This document shows, piece after piece, positions 21,521 through 33,150 of a stretch of 64,000 nt of DNA. The stretch covers positions 62,474,957 to 62,538,956 of the forward strand of contig CM055096.1 of assembly GCA_029204225.1 (NCBI GenBank), read 5' to 3'. The notes beneath the pieces were generated by a model that worked only from the letters and a program-made list of their open reading frames with translations, searched no databases and had not been told where the DNA came from. Position numbers and translations under genes: made by a program. Source of the DNA: Diphasiastrum complanatum. Lineage: Eukaryota; Streptophyta; Lycopodiopsida; Lycopodiales; Lycopodiaceae. How positions within the stretch are numbered: the first letter of the stretch is position 1; each line of letters opens with the position of its first letter.

Positions 21521-22220
21521 TGATGGGACAAGGGAGATAGGAAGAACGAGAATGGAGAAGAGAGCAAGAATATTGCGGAACAGCTCTCCCGTTCTAATCG
21601 GCTGCTGGGTGCAAAAATAGTCTTATAGACAGCTAAAGATAATCACAGCCTTATGCATCCTGATTGTCCAACAGGATCTTCAAATTAATTCATACTCTAA
21701 AAACAAGAGTATAGTCCACCGAAGAGATTAGAGATGGTTTGTGTGTGGTACTACTAAAATCAGATTCAATGTGAAGTATAGTTCTAAAATAAATAGAAGA
21801 GCAGTGTAATATCACGAGTTCCTCAGGAATCAAAGACGGCCATCGTCTAATCAGAAACTGAGGAGCTGTAGACGTCCGTGTTTTGATCAGGGTGAGTATA
21901 CAAGCGTGATCAAATAGTGATGAAAGTGCATTCAATCACAACATGCATTCATCTACATTGTACACAGATAAAATGTGTTGTTGCTATATTACATTGAAGC
22001 ACTATACAAATAGCAATTACAACCAAGATTGACGGCATAATTGGGAGGCTCAAATGATGCATCTCATGGATGGAGCAACCAACAATCTGTGCTTGGATGA
22101 TCTATTTATAGATTTCATATATGTATTAACTACAATAAATGATTGTCACCTAATTAGGTAAGTCGCTTGTACTTGGAAGTATATGGCTTCTGTGACAACT
22201 GTACATAGTGTATACTGTCA
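21521..22220 (-). repeat. Copia E 5' LTR
   Basis: Plus-strand view TGATGGGACAAGG ... TATACTGTCA, so TG...CA in either direction, about 700 bp. No second copy is present because the 3' half of E is missing, so the outer end is an estimate. Confidence 0.6.
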
Positions 22221-22904
22221 ACGCATAGGGAATGTTGACGTGGACGAAGGCGGTGCAAATTCTCTCGCTTCACTTTATAAGAGAAGTGGATTTCTCTCAC
22301 TTCGCAAATTTGGGAAGTGGATGGGAACGCTCCTCATTCAAAGTAGATGACCTTTGGCATTTTTGTCTCTCTTTGGAATTTTGCGAAAAAGACAAAGGTG
22401 CCCTTAAAAAAGTGAATGTGTCTTTAAAATAGTTCAACTTGAAAAATGGATGGCCTTCGGGAATTTTCTCTCTTTGCGAACTTTTCGTGAAGAAAGTTGA
22501 AGGTGTTAAAAATTATTTGAACTTTTCAACTGTCACAAAATTGTCTCGAACATTTCACGAAAAAGTAGAGGGTGTTTAAAATCGTTGAACTTTTGGACTG
22601 TCACGAACTTTCGCGAACATTTTGTGAAGCTATCTCAAAACTATCTCAAAAATAGTTCATTTCTGCAGACTATCTCGAAAACAATGTAAATCTGCAGGCT
22701 TGTTCTAAATGCAAGTTTTGTGGAAGTCCTTGAAGATGGCCAAGTCTTCAATGACTTCAAGTTATTAAACTTAACGTCTAAACTTAAAAATTATAATGGG
22801 ATTGGTTACCCTTTGCTGGCGATCAGCTGAAAGTTCGTTGTAGACGTTCTTCAAGTAATTGGTTGTCTAAGTTATCATTCACCCAAGGAGGCAACTGTGG
22901 GCTT
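22221..22904. repeat. Gene-free stretch with TTCGCGAAC-type tandem repeats
   Basis: Between 22460 and 22635 a module of roughly 45-65 bp recurs about three times, imperfectly: TGAACTTTT, CTGTCAC, TCGAACATTT and CGTGAAG in the same order. The flank TTTCTGCAGACTATC (near 22662) also occurs at 59447 in the insert of element M. It may be LTR U3 DNA of an unidentified element. No ORF supported. Confidence 0.5.
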
Positions 22905-24037
22905 AATTTCCATCAAAGAGACTTGCCTGATATGTGAGCTTACTGACAGACAATAAATTCTTTGTCAGTTTAGGTACATAAAGTACATCCTTAAACAATG
23001 TTGAATTACCATTTGGAAGATGAGAACGTATCAGTCCTTGGCCTTTAATCTGATGTGTACTGGAGTCACCAAAGTAGAATATAATTCGAATCTACTAGCA
23101 TGAGTTCTTCGAATAGGAACTGACATGGAGTCATGTGTTGAGAAACACCGAAATTGAGATACCATAAAAGGGCATCTCTACTTTCTTGATCTTGTACCAT
23201 CAATAGTGTCGGGTCTTTATGAGAGGTTCTGGCAGAATCAGATCCTCCATCATGTTGCTACATCTTCTTGTTTGCTTCAGTGTGCTTGAGAACTTGGCAA
23301 TCCTTGATGTTGTGATTGGTTCTCTTGCACTACTTGCAGAAAAGATTGGTTTTCAATTTTTGATGATATTGACTGTCTTGTTGTAGTTGTTGGCTTGAAT
23401 CGGTCTGCTCAACTTTAGTCTTCTTGTCCATTGAAGTTATCTTCCTTTGGGACTATTGCTTATCCGAATAGAGGGTGACTGTCTTCACATTCGACATGGA
23501 TAAGCTTTTTCTTCTTACTTCTTTCTACAATAAACTTGTTGTCAAATTTTGCAGAGATAGGTTAGGAGCATTGTTCAAAAGCAATACTAAGTTGTCGTAA
23601 TAAGGAGGAAGACTACATGTTAGCATCTTCATCCAATACTGGTGAACCTATTGCAGCTAGCTGGTTGAGCAACTGTTTGAATTCGTTCAGATGATCAGTG
23701 ACTGAGATTCTGTCACTCATCTTGAGCAACAAGAACTTCTTTCTCAATAAGAGATGAGTCAAAACATCTATCATTTTGAATAAACCAACAAAAGTGTCTG
23801 CTGCTTTTTTAGAATTGGAACAATTTGCTACATGAGATATTTGTGAATATTTAAGATTTAGAAGTACAATGGAAAGTGCTTTGCAGTCCTTAGCTTTGCA
23901 AGAGGTCAACTCAGCCGGTTTGGCTATTGAACCATTGACATATCCCCAAAGTTTTTTTTCAATTTAAATTTCCACATGTGGAAATCATCTCCGTTGAGCT
24001 TATTGATCAATCGGATCTCTGAAGATGTACCTTCCAT
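22905..24037 (-). pseudogene. Copia F: gag to protease remnant
   Basis: ATG at 24037 (MEGTSSEIRLINKLNG) opens a gag reading DDFHMWKFKLKK, then a frame with LSIVLLNLKYSQISHVANCS and ISVTDHLNEFKQLLNQLA. Downstream sequence carries a protease block in which DSG has become NFG (WYLNFGVSQHM near 23150), then decays at 22905. The whole 1.1 kb is a direct repeat of 27290-28330 in element G. Confidence 0.85.
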
Positions 24038-24040
24038 GAT

Positions 24041-24630
24041 GAACAATATAAAAAATCATTATGGTGTATGAAAGCATTCATTAGTACAAACACACAAAAA
24101 TAAAATAGAGAATATGTGTATTAGTTATTGAATAACAACGATCAGACCATGATCTTGTGCTGAGAATGGTTCACAGTAGTAATGGACTATGTGTTGTGAT
24201 CCTACAAATTGAATGGTATCTCTATTTCTTGAATTACTTTCACTCTCTCTAATGATCTGTGAGTCTGTGGAATCAGATAGTCTTATACAATGGAGTTCAC
24301 AGAGAAAATTTGATTCACGCTTCCTCTAATTGATAATTGAATCTGATTTAACAATGGTGGATATTTTCATCATCATCATCTGTTTCTCTTATTGTGTATA
24401 TAAATAAATCAGATGCGGCGGTCGTGAAGATTACAACTGTATCATTAGAGTAGATTGTATATGTAACAGTCATGAAGTGATATAGTTACTGCATACATCT
24501 GTCACCCTCAATTCGAGTCAAACCAAAGGCGGTTTAATTGTACCATCGTCACGACTGGGCAGGATCTCCAACGGACTCATATATTGTCCAAAAGAGACTA
24601 ACAATTGCAAGTAGTGCCTTAATCTAATTT
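24041..24630 (-). repeat. LTR shared by copia G and F (minus)
   Basis: Lies between the end of G and the gag start of F. Its sequence, reverse complemented, matches 60100-60510 after element M, for example ATTTATATACACAATAA, AGAGATACCATTCAATTTGTA and GTGAACCATTCTC. It therefore belongs to one LTR family in opposite orientations. Exact ends are not resolved. Confidence 0.7.
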
Positions 24631-24639
24631 GCAATGTCA

Positions 24640-25018
24640 TTCTTGACTATATAATATTCATTCCATAATCAGAGTCGTGTATGCAGTGATTGAATGCTTA
24701 TTTGGCTTGTAGGTAAATTATCTATAGATTAAACTACTCGTGTGGCTGATAGCATAAGTCGAATTTGTTGTTCTGATCACCATTCCTAGACACTTTATGC
24801 TTCGCACATAAAATCTAAATCTATAACTCAATGAATTTGTGCATGGTTATAGAATCTAGTCTTTCAATCCAATGACTTCAAAGCTATGATTAAGTAAGAC
24901 AAAATTTGATTCGTCCAAATTTGATCGGAATACAAAATATGTAGTTGTGTGCACTGAGGATTCCGTTCGCTTCTCACTGTCGCGATGCGCATTGTCTCAA
25001 ATCTTGACATTTAGTTTT
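24640..25018 (-). repeat. Insert in copia G RNase H, related to the M insert
   Basis: RNase H reads NPQNHSKTK and then breaks into TGTCAAGATTTGAGACAATG instead of HIEV. The same break with the same sequence occurs at 58868 in element M. The G copy is shortened and runs into the LTR at about 24640. Confidence 0.7.
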
Positions 25019-25330
25019 AGAGTGATTTTGTGGGTTCAGAGATAGAGCAGTGTAGCTCTGATTGTCGCAATAGAGTATAGTTGGTCCAATTTGAGAGAAC
25101 ATCAGATCCTGAAGCAATCTTCTGAGCCAGATGATCTCTTTTACTACAGAGGTAGCTGAGATATATTCAAAATCTATGGAAGACAAAGAAATGCATTTGC
25201 TTTTGACTATTTCATGAAATTTGTCCTTTTGCCAAGAAGCATAGATTGCTAGATGTGGATTTTCATGTGTCCACATCTCCAATTCAATCAAAGTCAAAAT
25301 AAACATTAAGAGTTATAGCATCCTCTCTAT
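24974..25330 (-). pseudogene. Copia G: RNase H
   Basis: Reads CISLSSIDFEYISATSVVKE (usual SLSSxEAEY, here the Glu site is altered to FEY), IIWLRRLLQDLMFSQIG and LYCDNQSYTALSLNPQNHS. Ends at the insert. Catalysis unlikely. Confidence 0.85.
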
Positions 25331-25444
25331 ATTTCCATTATATCATCATTTTTTTTTCCGGCGCGCTATCTGGGTTGGCTGCCAAAAAAAAATTGAATTC
25401 TTTTTTACTTAGTGGGTTCTTTAACTATGTACCAAACCACATTC

Positions 25445-26440
25445 TTAATAATAAACATTAAAGTAGTAGCATAAAAAGAGTGGCACACCATGTTCTATCT
25501 TTTTGTTGAATGACGCCAAGAAAGAAACTCGCAAAATGCCAAGTCCTACATAGTGCTTCATGGCTTGAATGTATCCCAATGTTCCAGTGATGTAGGCCGA
25601 GATTCGACATATATTGTGATAATGTGCTGATTGTATAGGCAAGATTGCTGTGCACACCATGGCATACATGATCGATCTAGCTATGAACTGATAGGGGTAT
25701 TTGCACATCTCCTTCTTCTCTACTTCAGTTGTCGGGCACATTTCCATCGACAATTTGTATTTTGGATCCATAGGCGAGTCAGTCGACTTGCAATTTTCCA
25801 TGCCATACCTGTAGGATACACTGGTGAGATACCTTTATTGGCTTATCGCAATGCACTGGGCCTGAATCAGTCATTTCAAATTTCTTTGACAATAGAGACT
25901 TTGTCTCTTATAGTAACTTATTCGAATTGCTGATGATCAGAGAGTCATCAATATATAGAGCTATTATAATATAGCTTGGGCCTCTGTGTTTGAGATAAAC
26001 ATTAGAGTTGGCAGACTTTGAAGTAAAATCATGCTGCAACAAGAATCGATTGATTCTATTGAACCAGGCCCTTGGAGCCTACTTCAGCCCATAAAGAGCT
26101 TTCTGTAGTTTTCATACATTGTGTTCTTGGCCTTGAAGGACGTAACGTTTGGGTTGATAAACATAGATGTCTTATTGTATGTATCCATTTAGAAATGTTG
26201 TCTGAACTTCCATTTGGTGAACTTCTAGATCTTCGACAGTTGCAATAACAAGTAATGATCAAATTGTACTACTAGAATAAATGTCTCAGTGTAGTCAATC
26301 CCGTAAGTTTGTTCATATCTTTTGATGACTAGTCAAGCTTTCCATTTGGTTGTCAAACCATCTGGATTAAGCTTCAACTTAAAAATTTACTTAGTGTCAA
26401 TATTTTTGCATCAAGATGAGGCCTGACAAGACATCAAGTC
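25445..26440 (-). pseudogene. Copia G: reverse transcriptase
   Basis: Pieces in several frames. Complement of 25925-25960 reads LYIDDSLIISN (YVDD changed to YIDD). The frame 25801-25445 reads MENCKSTDSPMDPKYKLS, RSIMYAMVCT and AYITGTLGYIQAMKHY. The upstream part is too shifted to give one ORF. A close inverted relative is 57543-58400. Confidence 0.85.
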
Positions 26441-26479
26441 TTGTTCTTCATCGATGAATTATACTTAGTGTTCATGGTT

Positions 26480-27290
26480 GTACGCTAGTTGTCATTGTTT
26501 GAACTCGATAATGCTTTTGCAACTGAGGCAGGTTCATCATAAATGATGAATGCTTGGGAGATATAATGATCAGGCTCTTTTCGATGTCGGGCAGACTTTC
26601 GAACAAGAGTCGGTTGCTGAGATGATGATTCACCTTTATGTGAGACATGGGTATCTTCAATTGTTGTTGGAACAATCGTAGGTCGAGGCTTGTCGATGGT
26701 AATGGGAGTCGTTGGAATGAACTCTTGCATTGGCTTCTTCTTCTTGAAGTGATAGAATCTATCTTCGAGGAAGACGACATCTCGACTGACAGTGATTTGG
26801 CCCAGTTCGACATCGTAGATCCAATAGACTTTGTGTGATGTCGAGTATCTGGTGAAAATACTTCTATAGCTAATAGGGGCAAGGGTCTTTCTCAAACTAG
26901 AAGGAATCTGCACATAGAAAAGAGAACCAAACACTCAAAGATGTTTGAAACTCAGTTTGTATCCATGATAGGCTTCGAATGGAGTCTTTGAGTCGACTGC
27001 TTTAGTGCTTGAATAATTCTACAGATAGCAAGTTGTTGAGATTGCTTCAGCCCAAAAATTCTTGGGTAGCTGAGCATTTGACATCCTTGAATGTGATGCA
27101 TTGAGTTTAGCAGATTGCTTGAATTCTTTGAAACAGTTGAATGCCTTAGACTTGTTCTTGATGAACACAATACTAGTGAATCTCGAATAGTCATCGATAA
27201 AAGTGATAAAATATAGTGTTGAACCCAGAGAGGGAGTACTCATAGGGTCACACAGATCACTATGTATCAATTCTAGAATGGACTTAGCTC
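26480..27290 (-). pseudogene. Copia G: integrase
   Basis: 27270 opens MIHSDLCDPMSTPSLGS, then ITFIDDYSRFTSIVFIKNKS, then a deletion to SRMSNAQLPKNFWAEAISTT, so the second Asp and the Glu blocks are missing. The C-terminal part (26934-26485) reads FGSLFYVQIPSSLRKTLAPI, VSRDVVFLED and RKSARHRKEPDHYISQAF. Confidence 0.87.
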
Positions 27291-27299
27291 AAGAGGCTT

Positions 27300-28330
27300 G
27301 CCTGATCTATGAGCTTACTGACACACAATAAATTCTTTGTCACTTTAGGTACATAAAGTACATCCTTAAGCAATGTTGAATTACCATTTGGAAGATGAAA
27401 AAGTATGGATCCTTGGCCTTTAATCTGATGTGTACAGGAGTCATCGAAGTAAAATATAATTCAAATCTACTAGCATGAGTTCTTTGAATAGGAACTGACA
27501 TGGAGTCATGTGCTGAGAAACACCGAAATCGAGATACCATAAAAGGGCATCTCTACTTTCTTGATCTTGTACCATCAATAGTGTCGGGTCTTTATGAGAG
27601 GTTCTGGTAGAATCAGATCCTCCATCATATTGCTGCATTTTTTTCTTTGAACATTTGCAGAAGAGCTTGGTTTTCAATTTTTGATGCTATCAATTGTGCT
27701 ATTGTAGTTGTTGGCTTGAATCCGTCTGCTCAACTTTAGTCTTCTTGTCCATTGAAGTTCTCTTCTTTTGGGACTATTGCTTATCCGAATAGAGGGTGAT
27801 TGTCTTCATATTCGACATGGATAAGCTTTTCCTTCTTACTTTTTTCTACAATAAACGTGTTGTCAAGCAGACATAGGTTAGGAGCATTGTTCAAAAGCAA
27901 TACTAAGTTTTCGTAATAAGGAGGCAGACTACATGTTAGCATCTTCATCCAATACTGGCAAACCTACTGCAGCTAGCTGGTTGAGTAATTGTTTGAATTT
28001 AATTAGATGATCAGTGACTGAGTTTGCGTCACTCATCTTGAGCCACAAGAACTTCTTTCTCAAAAAAGAAATGAGTCGAAACATCTATCGTTTTATATAA
28101 ACCAACAAGAATGTCCGTTGCTTCTTTTAACTAGAACAATTTGCTACATGAGGTATTTGTGAATCTTTAAGATTTAGAAGTACAATGGCAAGTGCTTTGC
28201 AATCCTTAGCTTTCCAAGTGGTTAGAATGTCAGATTCAACTAGTTTGGCTATTGAACCATTGACATATCCCCAAAGTTCTTTTTTAATGAGTATCATGGT
28301 GTTTTGGCCGATCGTTCCTCTTCCTTGAGA
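27300..28330 (-). pseudogene. Copia G: gag and protease
   Basis: Gag frame 28342-28127 includes MILIKKELWGYVNGSIAKL and LAIVLLNLKDSQIPHVANCS. The protease block near 27535 reads WYLDFGVSQHM (DSG changed to DFG). Direct repeat of element F, about 4.4 kb away. Confidence 0.85.
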
Positions 28331-28332
28331 GT

Positions 28333-29290
28333 CTACGGACAATCTGCCTTGGTCAGTATTGTTTCAAGTATCATAGGACTATGCACACCTTTGCATTTGA
28401 GCATGTTGAAGTCTTCAATGATCTTTTGAGTGTATTTTTGTTGGTGAAGATACAACCTACCACCTTCAAAGTCTCTCACGATCTGCAAGCCTAGATAGAT
28501 TTTAGCTTCTCCTAGGTCAGCGATCTCAAATATTTTAGAAATGTCTCTTTTGACATCTGAAATTAACTTATCTCTTCTTGAGAAGATAAGTGTGTGATCA
28601 ACATAGACAACTAGAATGATTATTTCATCTTGGACATGCTTGATATAGACATTTGACTCAGCAAATAGAGGTTTGAAGCCTAAGAAACGTAGTGCTTCAT
28701 CCTTCTTTCTATACCATTGTCTTGCTGCTTGTTTCAGACCATAAATGCTTTTATTCATGGGACATCCGTATTCTGGATATTATTGGCTTACAAAACCAAG
28801 TGGTTGGTCCATGAATAAGTCTTCTTCCAATTCTACATGCAAGAAAGTAGTCTTCTCATCCACAATATGGATTTTTAGATCATGAGCCACTGCATACGCG
28901 AATAACAAGCAAATTGATGTATGTTTGACTACCGGTGAGAAAGTATCAGTGTAGTCGATCCCATATGTCTGTGAGAATCCTTTAGCAACTAACCTTGCTT
29001 TGTATCTGATGTTTTCTCCATCAAGACCTGTTTGATCTTGTAGATCCACTTGCATTTGACTGGTTTCCTTCCATCAGGAATAGGTGCAAGTGTCCATACA
29101 TTGTTCTTATACATGGATGACATTTCGTCCTCCATTGCCTGAATCCAGTGATCTTTATCTGGTCCAACAACAGCTTCCTCGAATGTTTGAGGTTCGTCAG
29201 AGAATCCACAAAATTCGATGGCTATGTTAAAAACATCTTGACTGTATCTTTCTGGTGGTTTTCGTTGTCTATCATATCTTCTCATAGGTG
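28333..29290 (-). pseudogene. Copia L: reverse transcriptase
   Basis: 29285-28989 reads QTFEEAVVGPDKDHWIQAME and NNVWTLAPIPDGRKPVKCKW. A frameshift leads to NIRYKARLVAKGFSQTYGID (from 29055). The 28758-28333 frame has KSIYGLKQAARQWYRK, then IILVVYVDHTLIFSR: the second catalytic Asp is His (YVDH), abolishing polymerase activity. Ends at KGVHSPM before RNase H. Confidence 0.92.
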
Positions 29291-29534
29291 GTTGCGAGTT
29301 CGATTCTGTAGGTTTCGAGTTTGATTATGATTTGAGCTTTTTAGCTAGAATTCGAACTGGTGATTCGAGTCTATCAGGTACTCAATCTTGACCTCCCTCT
29401 AAATTTGGTAATTCTCTTTCATCTTTTGCTTGTTTTACTTCTGTCGTTGTTGGTAGCTCATAATAGTTTTTGAGAATTTCATAGCCGATTAGATCACTGT
29501 CTGCTATGTATTTTGTCTCATCAAATATGACATC
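29291..29534 (-). other. Copia L integrase-RT linker
   Basis: Low-complexity, acidic/basic linker sequence with stops between integrase and RT. Nothing independent recognised. Confidence 0.5.
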
Positions 29535-30210
29535 TCAAACAATTTTTATCTTGCCAGTTTCGGGTACATAGACACGATAATATGATGAATGTAACTCAAA
29601 TCTTACCAGAAAACCTTGTTTTGTCTTTTCATTAAGTTTCTTTCTCAGCTTATTTGGTATGTGCATATAACTACGCATCTGAATGTCCGAACATGTGCTA
29701 GATTTGGCTTCATCTTCCACCATATCTCATGAGGAGTTTTATCCGGTATTTGAGATTTCAGAATACAATTTTGAAGATAATTTGATGTAGCCACTGCTTC
29801 TGCCACAACTGTTTTGGCGCTTTCGCATGAGCCATCATACACCTTGCAGCTTCCATAAGTGTATGATTTCTTTGTTCAGTTATTCCATTGTGCTGAGGTG
29901 TGTAAGATGCAGTCTTCATGTGCATAACACCTCGATCAGTACAGTAAGCCTTGAATTCATTGGAAATGTACTCACCTCCATGATCTGTGCACTCTTATTG
30001 CCTGTCTACTTCTCATCCCAATTCATATACTCAACGAATTTCTCGAAAGCTTCAAATTTAGTACGAATAAAGTATACTACAGTGAAATTGTTGAAGTCAT
30101 CAATAAATGTTATGAAGTACTTTGCATCACCCAACGACAATACTTCGAATGGTCAACAAATATCTGAATGCACAATTTCAAGCACCTTAGTTGCTTTATA
30201 AACATCCTTA
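29535..30210 (-). pseudogene. Copia L: integrase
   Basis: 30200-30180 carries VLEIVHSDIC. Frame fragments around 29870-29980 match the NxGVxxxxN block weakly. The C-terminal frame reads VVAEAVATSNYLQNCILKSQ, DKTPHEIWWKMKPNLAHVRT and FLVRFELHSSYYRVYVPETG. Several shifts, including an interruption around 29700 and in the core, so not functional. Confidence 0.85.
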
Positions 30211-30745
30211 CTGAAAAGTGTTCTAGTCATCTTGCCTTTAAGACAGGTTTTGCAAGTAGTTCGAATATCTCTACTTTTGATTTCGACTCCTTGAATTCTC
30301 AGATTTTTGTTGGCTTCGTACAAGGCTTCCATGTTCATGTGACATAGCCTCTTGTGCCACAATATATCTGTTGATTCCTGAGTTTGATTTGCTTGTTCTA
30401 TTCTTGTTTGAATGTTCAAGTGATATAAATTTCCTTCTCTATTGTCTTTAGCAACTAGGTTATCAGAATCTTCCTTGATCAATTTACAAGAGTTCTTGTG
30501 AAGGTTACTAACATGCCTGTATCGACTATCTTAGCTACGAAGATCTTTATTAAGAGTAGGGACATTGAGAACTTCCTCTAGTTTCTTGTCTCCCTGATTC
30601 ATGTCCAGCCATAATACACCAGTTCCATCAACCACATGCTTAGAATTGTCTCCAAGTATAATGAATCTCGAATAGTTCGTCTTCTTGTGCTCAGACAATA
30701 TTTGTTTCAATAAAACAAGATGTGAGATGGCTCCTGGATAAAGTA
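30153..30745 (-). pseudogene. Copia L: protease end and GAG-pre-integrase
   Basis: Near 30740 the complement reads PGAISHLVLLKQILSEHKKT, the block after a protease DSGA site (Ser replaced by Pro). Downstream: VNVPTLNKDLRS-like text, then DILWHKRLCHMNMEALYE and CKTCLKGKMTRTLFSKD with the His and Cys ligands. Confidence 0.85.
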
Positions 30746-30924
30746 TTGATCAAAAATGAATTTTTATAATTCTGAATCTGAATCATCAATATACATCTCT
30801 TATTGTCTTATCTCACTGTTGTGCCTGAGTTACAACGAGTAGTGCACATGTATTTATATTGTCACAAGACAGGTCTTTTGGCCTTTTATTTATAGGTCTT
30901 TTGGCTTTTTAATTCTGTAAGAGT
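30746..30924. other. Short unassigned AT-rich gap
   Basis: No domain recognised. CAGGTCTTTTGGCCTTTTATTTATAGGTCTTTTGGC holds a 15 bp direct repeat (GGTCTTTTGGC). Could be LTR residue. Confidence 0.4.
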
Positions 30925-31366
30925 AGATATCTAACCATTAAGGAAGGAGAGCCTATTCAAGTTAGTCTTAATGGTTTGTTGGGTGCTCATGATAACATTG
31001 TACAAAGTTTTCCTATTCAAAAAACTTTGCCAAGGTTGGTGGATCTTCAAGAGATCTTTATCAATGAGGAATATAGGCTTCAAGCAAGAGGTGGATCTAC
31101 ATCGACATCTCAAGATGAGGAGGCCATGTTCATAAAGGGCAAGTTCAAGGGAAACTGCAAGAAAAAGTGGTCTAAAGTACAAGATCATGGTGAGTCTTCT
31201 TCTTTTGGTAAGAAGAAAGATAGGCCTAAGTTGAAATGCTTCGAATCAAAGGTCATTTTGCAAGTGATTGCTACAAAAAGAAGTGAGATCAAGGAGACAA
31301 GCAAGGTAATCTAACTCTTGATGAGAATGGTATTGATGCTCAAAATGCAAATGATGATGCTTTTGT
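30925..31366 (+). pseudogene. Copia H: gag C-terminal part
   Basis: Reads VSLNGLLGAHDNIVQSF, TLPRLVDLQEIFINEEYRL and EEAMFIKGKFKGNCKKKW. The zinc-knuckle region KLKCFESKVILQVIATKR is damaged: the second Cys and the HxxxxC pattern appear only after shifting frame. Interrupted at 31366 by the I LTR. Confidence 0.85.
31362..31366. repeat. Target-site duplication of copia I (left)
   Basis: TTTGT directly before the I LTR, repeated at 37496-37500 directly after it. Confidence 0.9.
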
Positions 31367-32205
31367 TGTCAGAAATGGTGAACTTCTGCAACTTTGTCGC
31401 AGCACGAACAAGAAACGAAGGTCGAACGAGAACAATTCATGACAGTCAACGTCCCTTGACTCGAAGCACAAACGATTTGCAAATCATTTGTAAATCATAA
31501 GCACACCTCCAGGATCTCAAACCACAAAGGGACGCAAAATGAAAAACTACGAAAGAAATGAAGAGAACAAAAGCAAACGGGAGATTACGAAAAAAACAAA
31601 AAAGAATCTTCCACGCTGCCAGCTGGCAGCTCAACGGGCTTGGAGTCGTAGACTTCATGCCTAGGTGAAACGAGTGGCAATGACAGGGACTAACTGATTA
31701 GTTGATTAGTGTTAACTAGTCTTGTGATTTTTGCATTTAGCCATCTTGTAAACTCCACACTGTGGAGGTATAAACGATCCTTTCTGGATCATAAAAGATA
31801 TAGACTTGTAAGAGACAGAGAGAGAGATGTAGCGAATAGAGCAAAAAAAAAAATACTAGAGTTGTGCATGAAAGTCTGCCAATGAGCAGAACATAGCGAA
31901 AGAGTAGAGTGTCATTCCGCCGATGAGCGAGACACTAATGATCTTGTTCTAAAATCAAACTGATAATACAGTCACTCTATTTTCGTGCATCTCCTTGTCT
32001 TGTGTTGTCTGTCTTGATTGCTAGAACAAAATGTGTTCTGTGATGTGTAGTCGAGTGTCTAGGTTCTTGTGAAAGCTTTCGTGCAAAAGAAAATTAAAAG
32101 ACACAAAATCGTTCACAAATAAGAAGACAAAAACAAAAACAAAAATGAAGAAGAAACAATTTCAACTTTGCAAAACCGAACATCATTTTCTCCGCTTCCG
32201 CAACA
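31367..32205 (+). repeat. Copia I 5' LTR (839 bp)
   Basis: TGTCAGAAATGG ... CTTCCGCAACA. Near 31777-31790 GGTATAAACGATCC sits beside a GGATCATAAAAGATATAG TATA-like stretch, a likely U3/R promoter area. A GAGAGAGAGA run follows at about 31820. Confidence 0.95.
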
Positions 32206-32217
32206 TGGTATCAGAGC
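32206..32217 (+). other. Copia I primer-binding site
   Basis: TGGTATCAGAGC, exact initiator-Met type, adjacent to the LTR. Confidence 0.93.
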
Positions 32218-32270
32218 TCACAGGTTATCACTATTGACATCCCAGCAATGATTCTTTTAGACAACACAAT

Positions 32271-33150
32271 ATGGCTACAACAATCCAAACAAGAGTGGCA
32301 ATCAGTCTTGATGGCACAAATTACAGAATCTAAAAATTCAAAATCAAAACACTTTTGAAGGGCGAAGGCATCTGGTCGTTGACCGAACTCTCAGAGGTGC
32401 AGCCTCCAGAGGGAGACCCCAGGAGCGCTGAATGGATAAAAAAATATGAGCACACAATGGCGATCATTGTTTCGTCCATAAATGAAGATCTACTCATGCA
32501 GATTGAAGACTGCGAAAGTAGCCATGCAGCGTGGAAAAGATTAAAGCAGAAGTATGAAGTGAGGACTGCAGCTTCAGTCATGCACCTTCACAATTAGCTG
32601 CAATCGATACGATGGGATGGCAACCAGTTGAATCAACATGTTGAGAAGATCACAACGATCTTTGCTCAACTCACTGCATCAAGACATGAGCACCAGGTCC
32701 CAGACCATAGCAGCGGATGTACTTCATGAAATCTCTATCGATGTCCTATCAGCCACTGAGAATGCTCATACTGAGTCTACTAGATATGACATTTGACAAA
32801 GCAGTCAGTCTTGTCGCTGATGAGAGACTGATGAGAGACAAAGAAAAGAGAAGTAGTGGTCAAGAGAAGGCTCTCTTCACGAAAGGAAAGAAGGAAAACA
32901 AGAACAAGCCAAGATTCGAGAAGACCAAATTCTCAAATCAGCAATCTTCTTCCTACAATCACTGCCACAAACCAGGCCATACGCCCAACAAATGCTGGTT
33001 CAATCTAGCAATACCTTGCATGCACTGCAAGAAGAAAGGGCATTCTGCATACGATTGCAGATTCAACCCAAAAAAAAAGAACAAAGCTGAAAAAGCTAAC
33101 GTTGTAGAGTCATCAAAGGATGTTGACAGAGGTGACGAAACTTTCACGAT
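32271..33150 (+). pseudogene. Copia I: gag
   Basis: ATG 32271 (MATTIQTRVAISLDGTNYRI), then a TAA replaces the conserved Trp codon. The next open part reads WIKKYEHTMAIIVSSINEDL and ESSHAAWKRLKQKYE. Frames shift near 32595 and 32730. Two knuckles are visible: YNHCHKPGHTPNKC (first Cys lost) and CMHCKKKGHSAYDC (intact). Confidence 0.9.

Larger units (their letters stand above)
19942..22220 (-). mobile_element. Ty1/copia element E, 5' half
   Basis: Minus strand: LTR (21521-22220), primer site, gag, protease, GAG-pre-integrase and the first bases of integrase, then truncated at 19942 against element D. Its gag (EWFTEYTAYN, HITNNFKSML style) is a different copia lineage from A, B, D and J. Confidence 0.88.
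24041..28330 (-). mobile_element. Ty1/copia element G, full internal order, degenerate
   Basis: Minus-strand order is gag (28330 down to 27880), protease (27680-27340), integrase (27290-26480), RT (26440-25445), RNase H (25330-24974), insert, LTR. Every domain has stops or shifts. Downstream of the LTR a second gag-protease (F) follows in the same orientation, giving internal-LTR-internal. Confidence 0.85.
28333..30745 (-). mobile_element. Ty1/copia element L fragment
   Basis: Minus strand: protease edge (about 30740), GAG-pre-integrase, integrase, RT. It is cut in RT at 28333 where element G starts. No LTR found. Belongs to a lineage with LWHKRLCHMNMEAL and CKTCLKGKMTRTLF. Confidence 0.88.
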
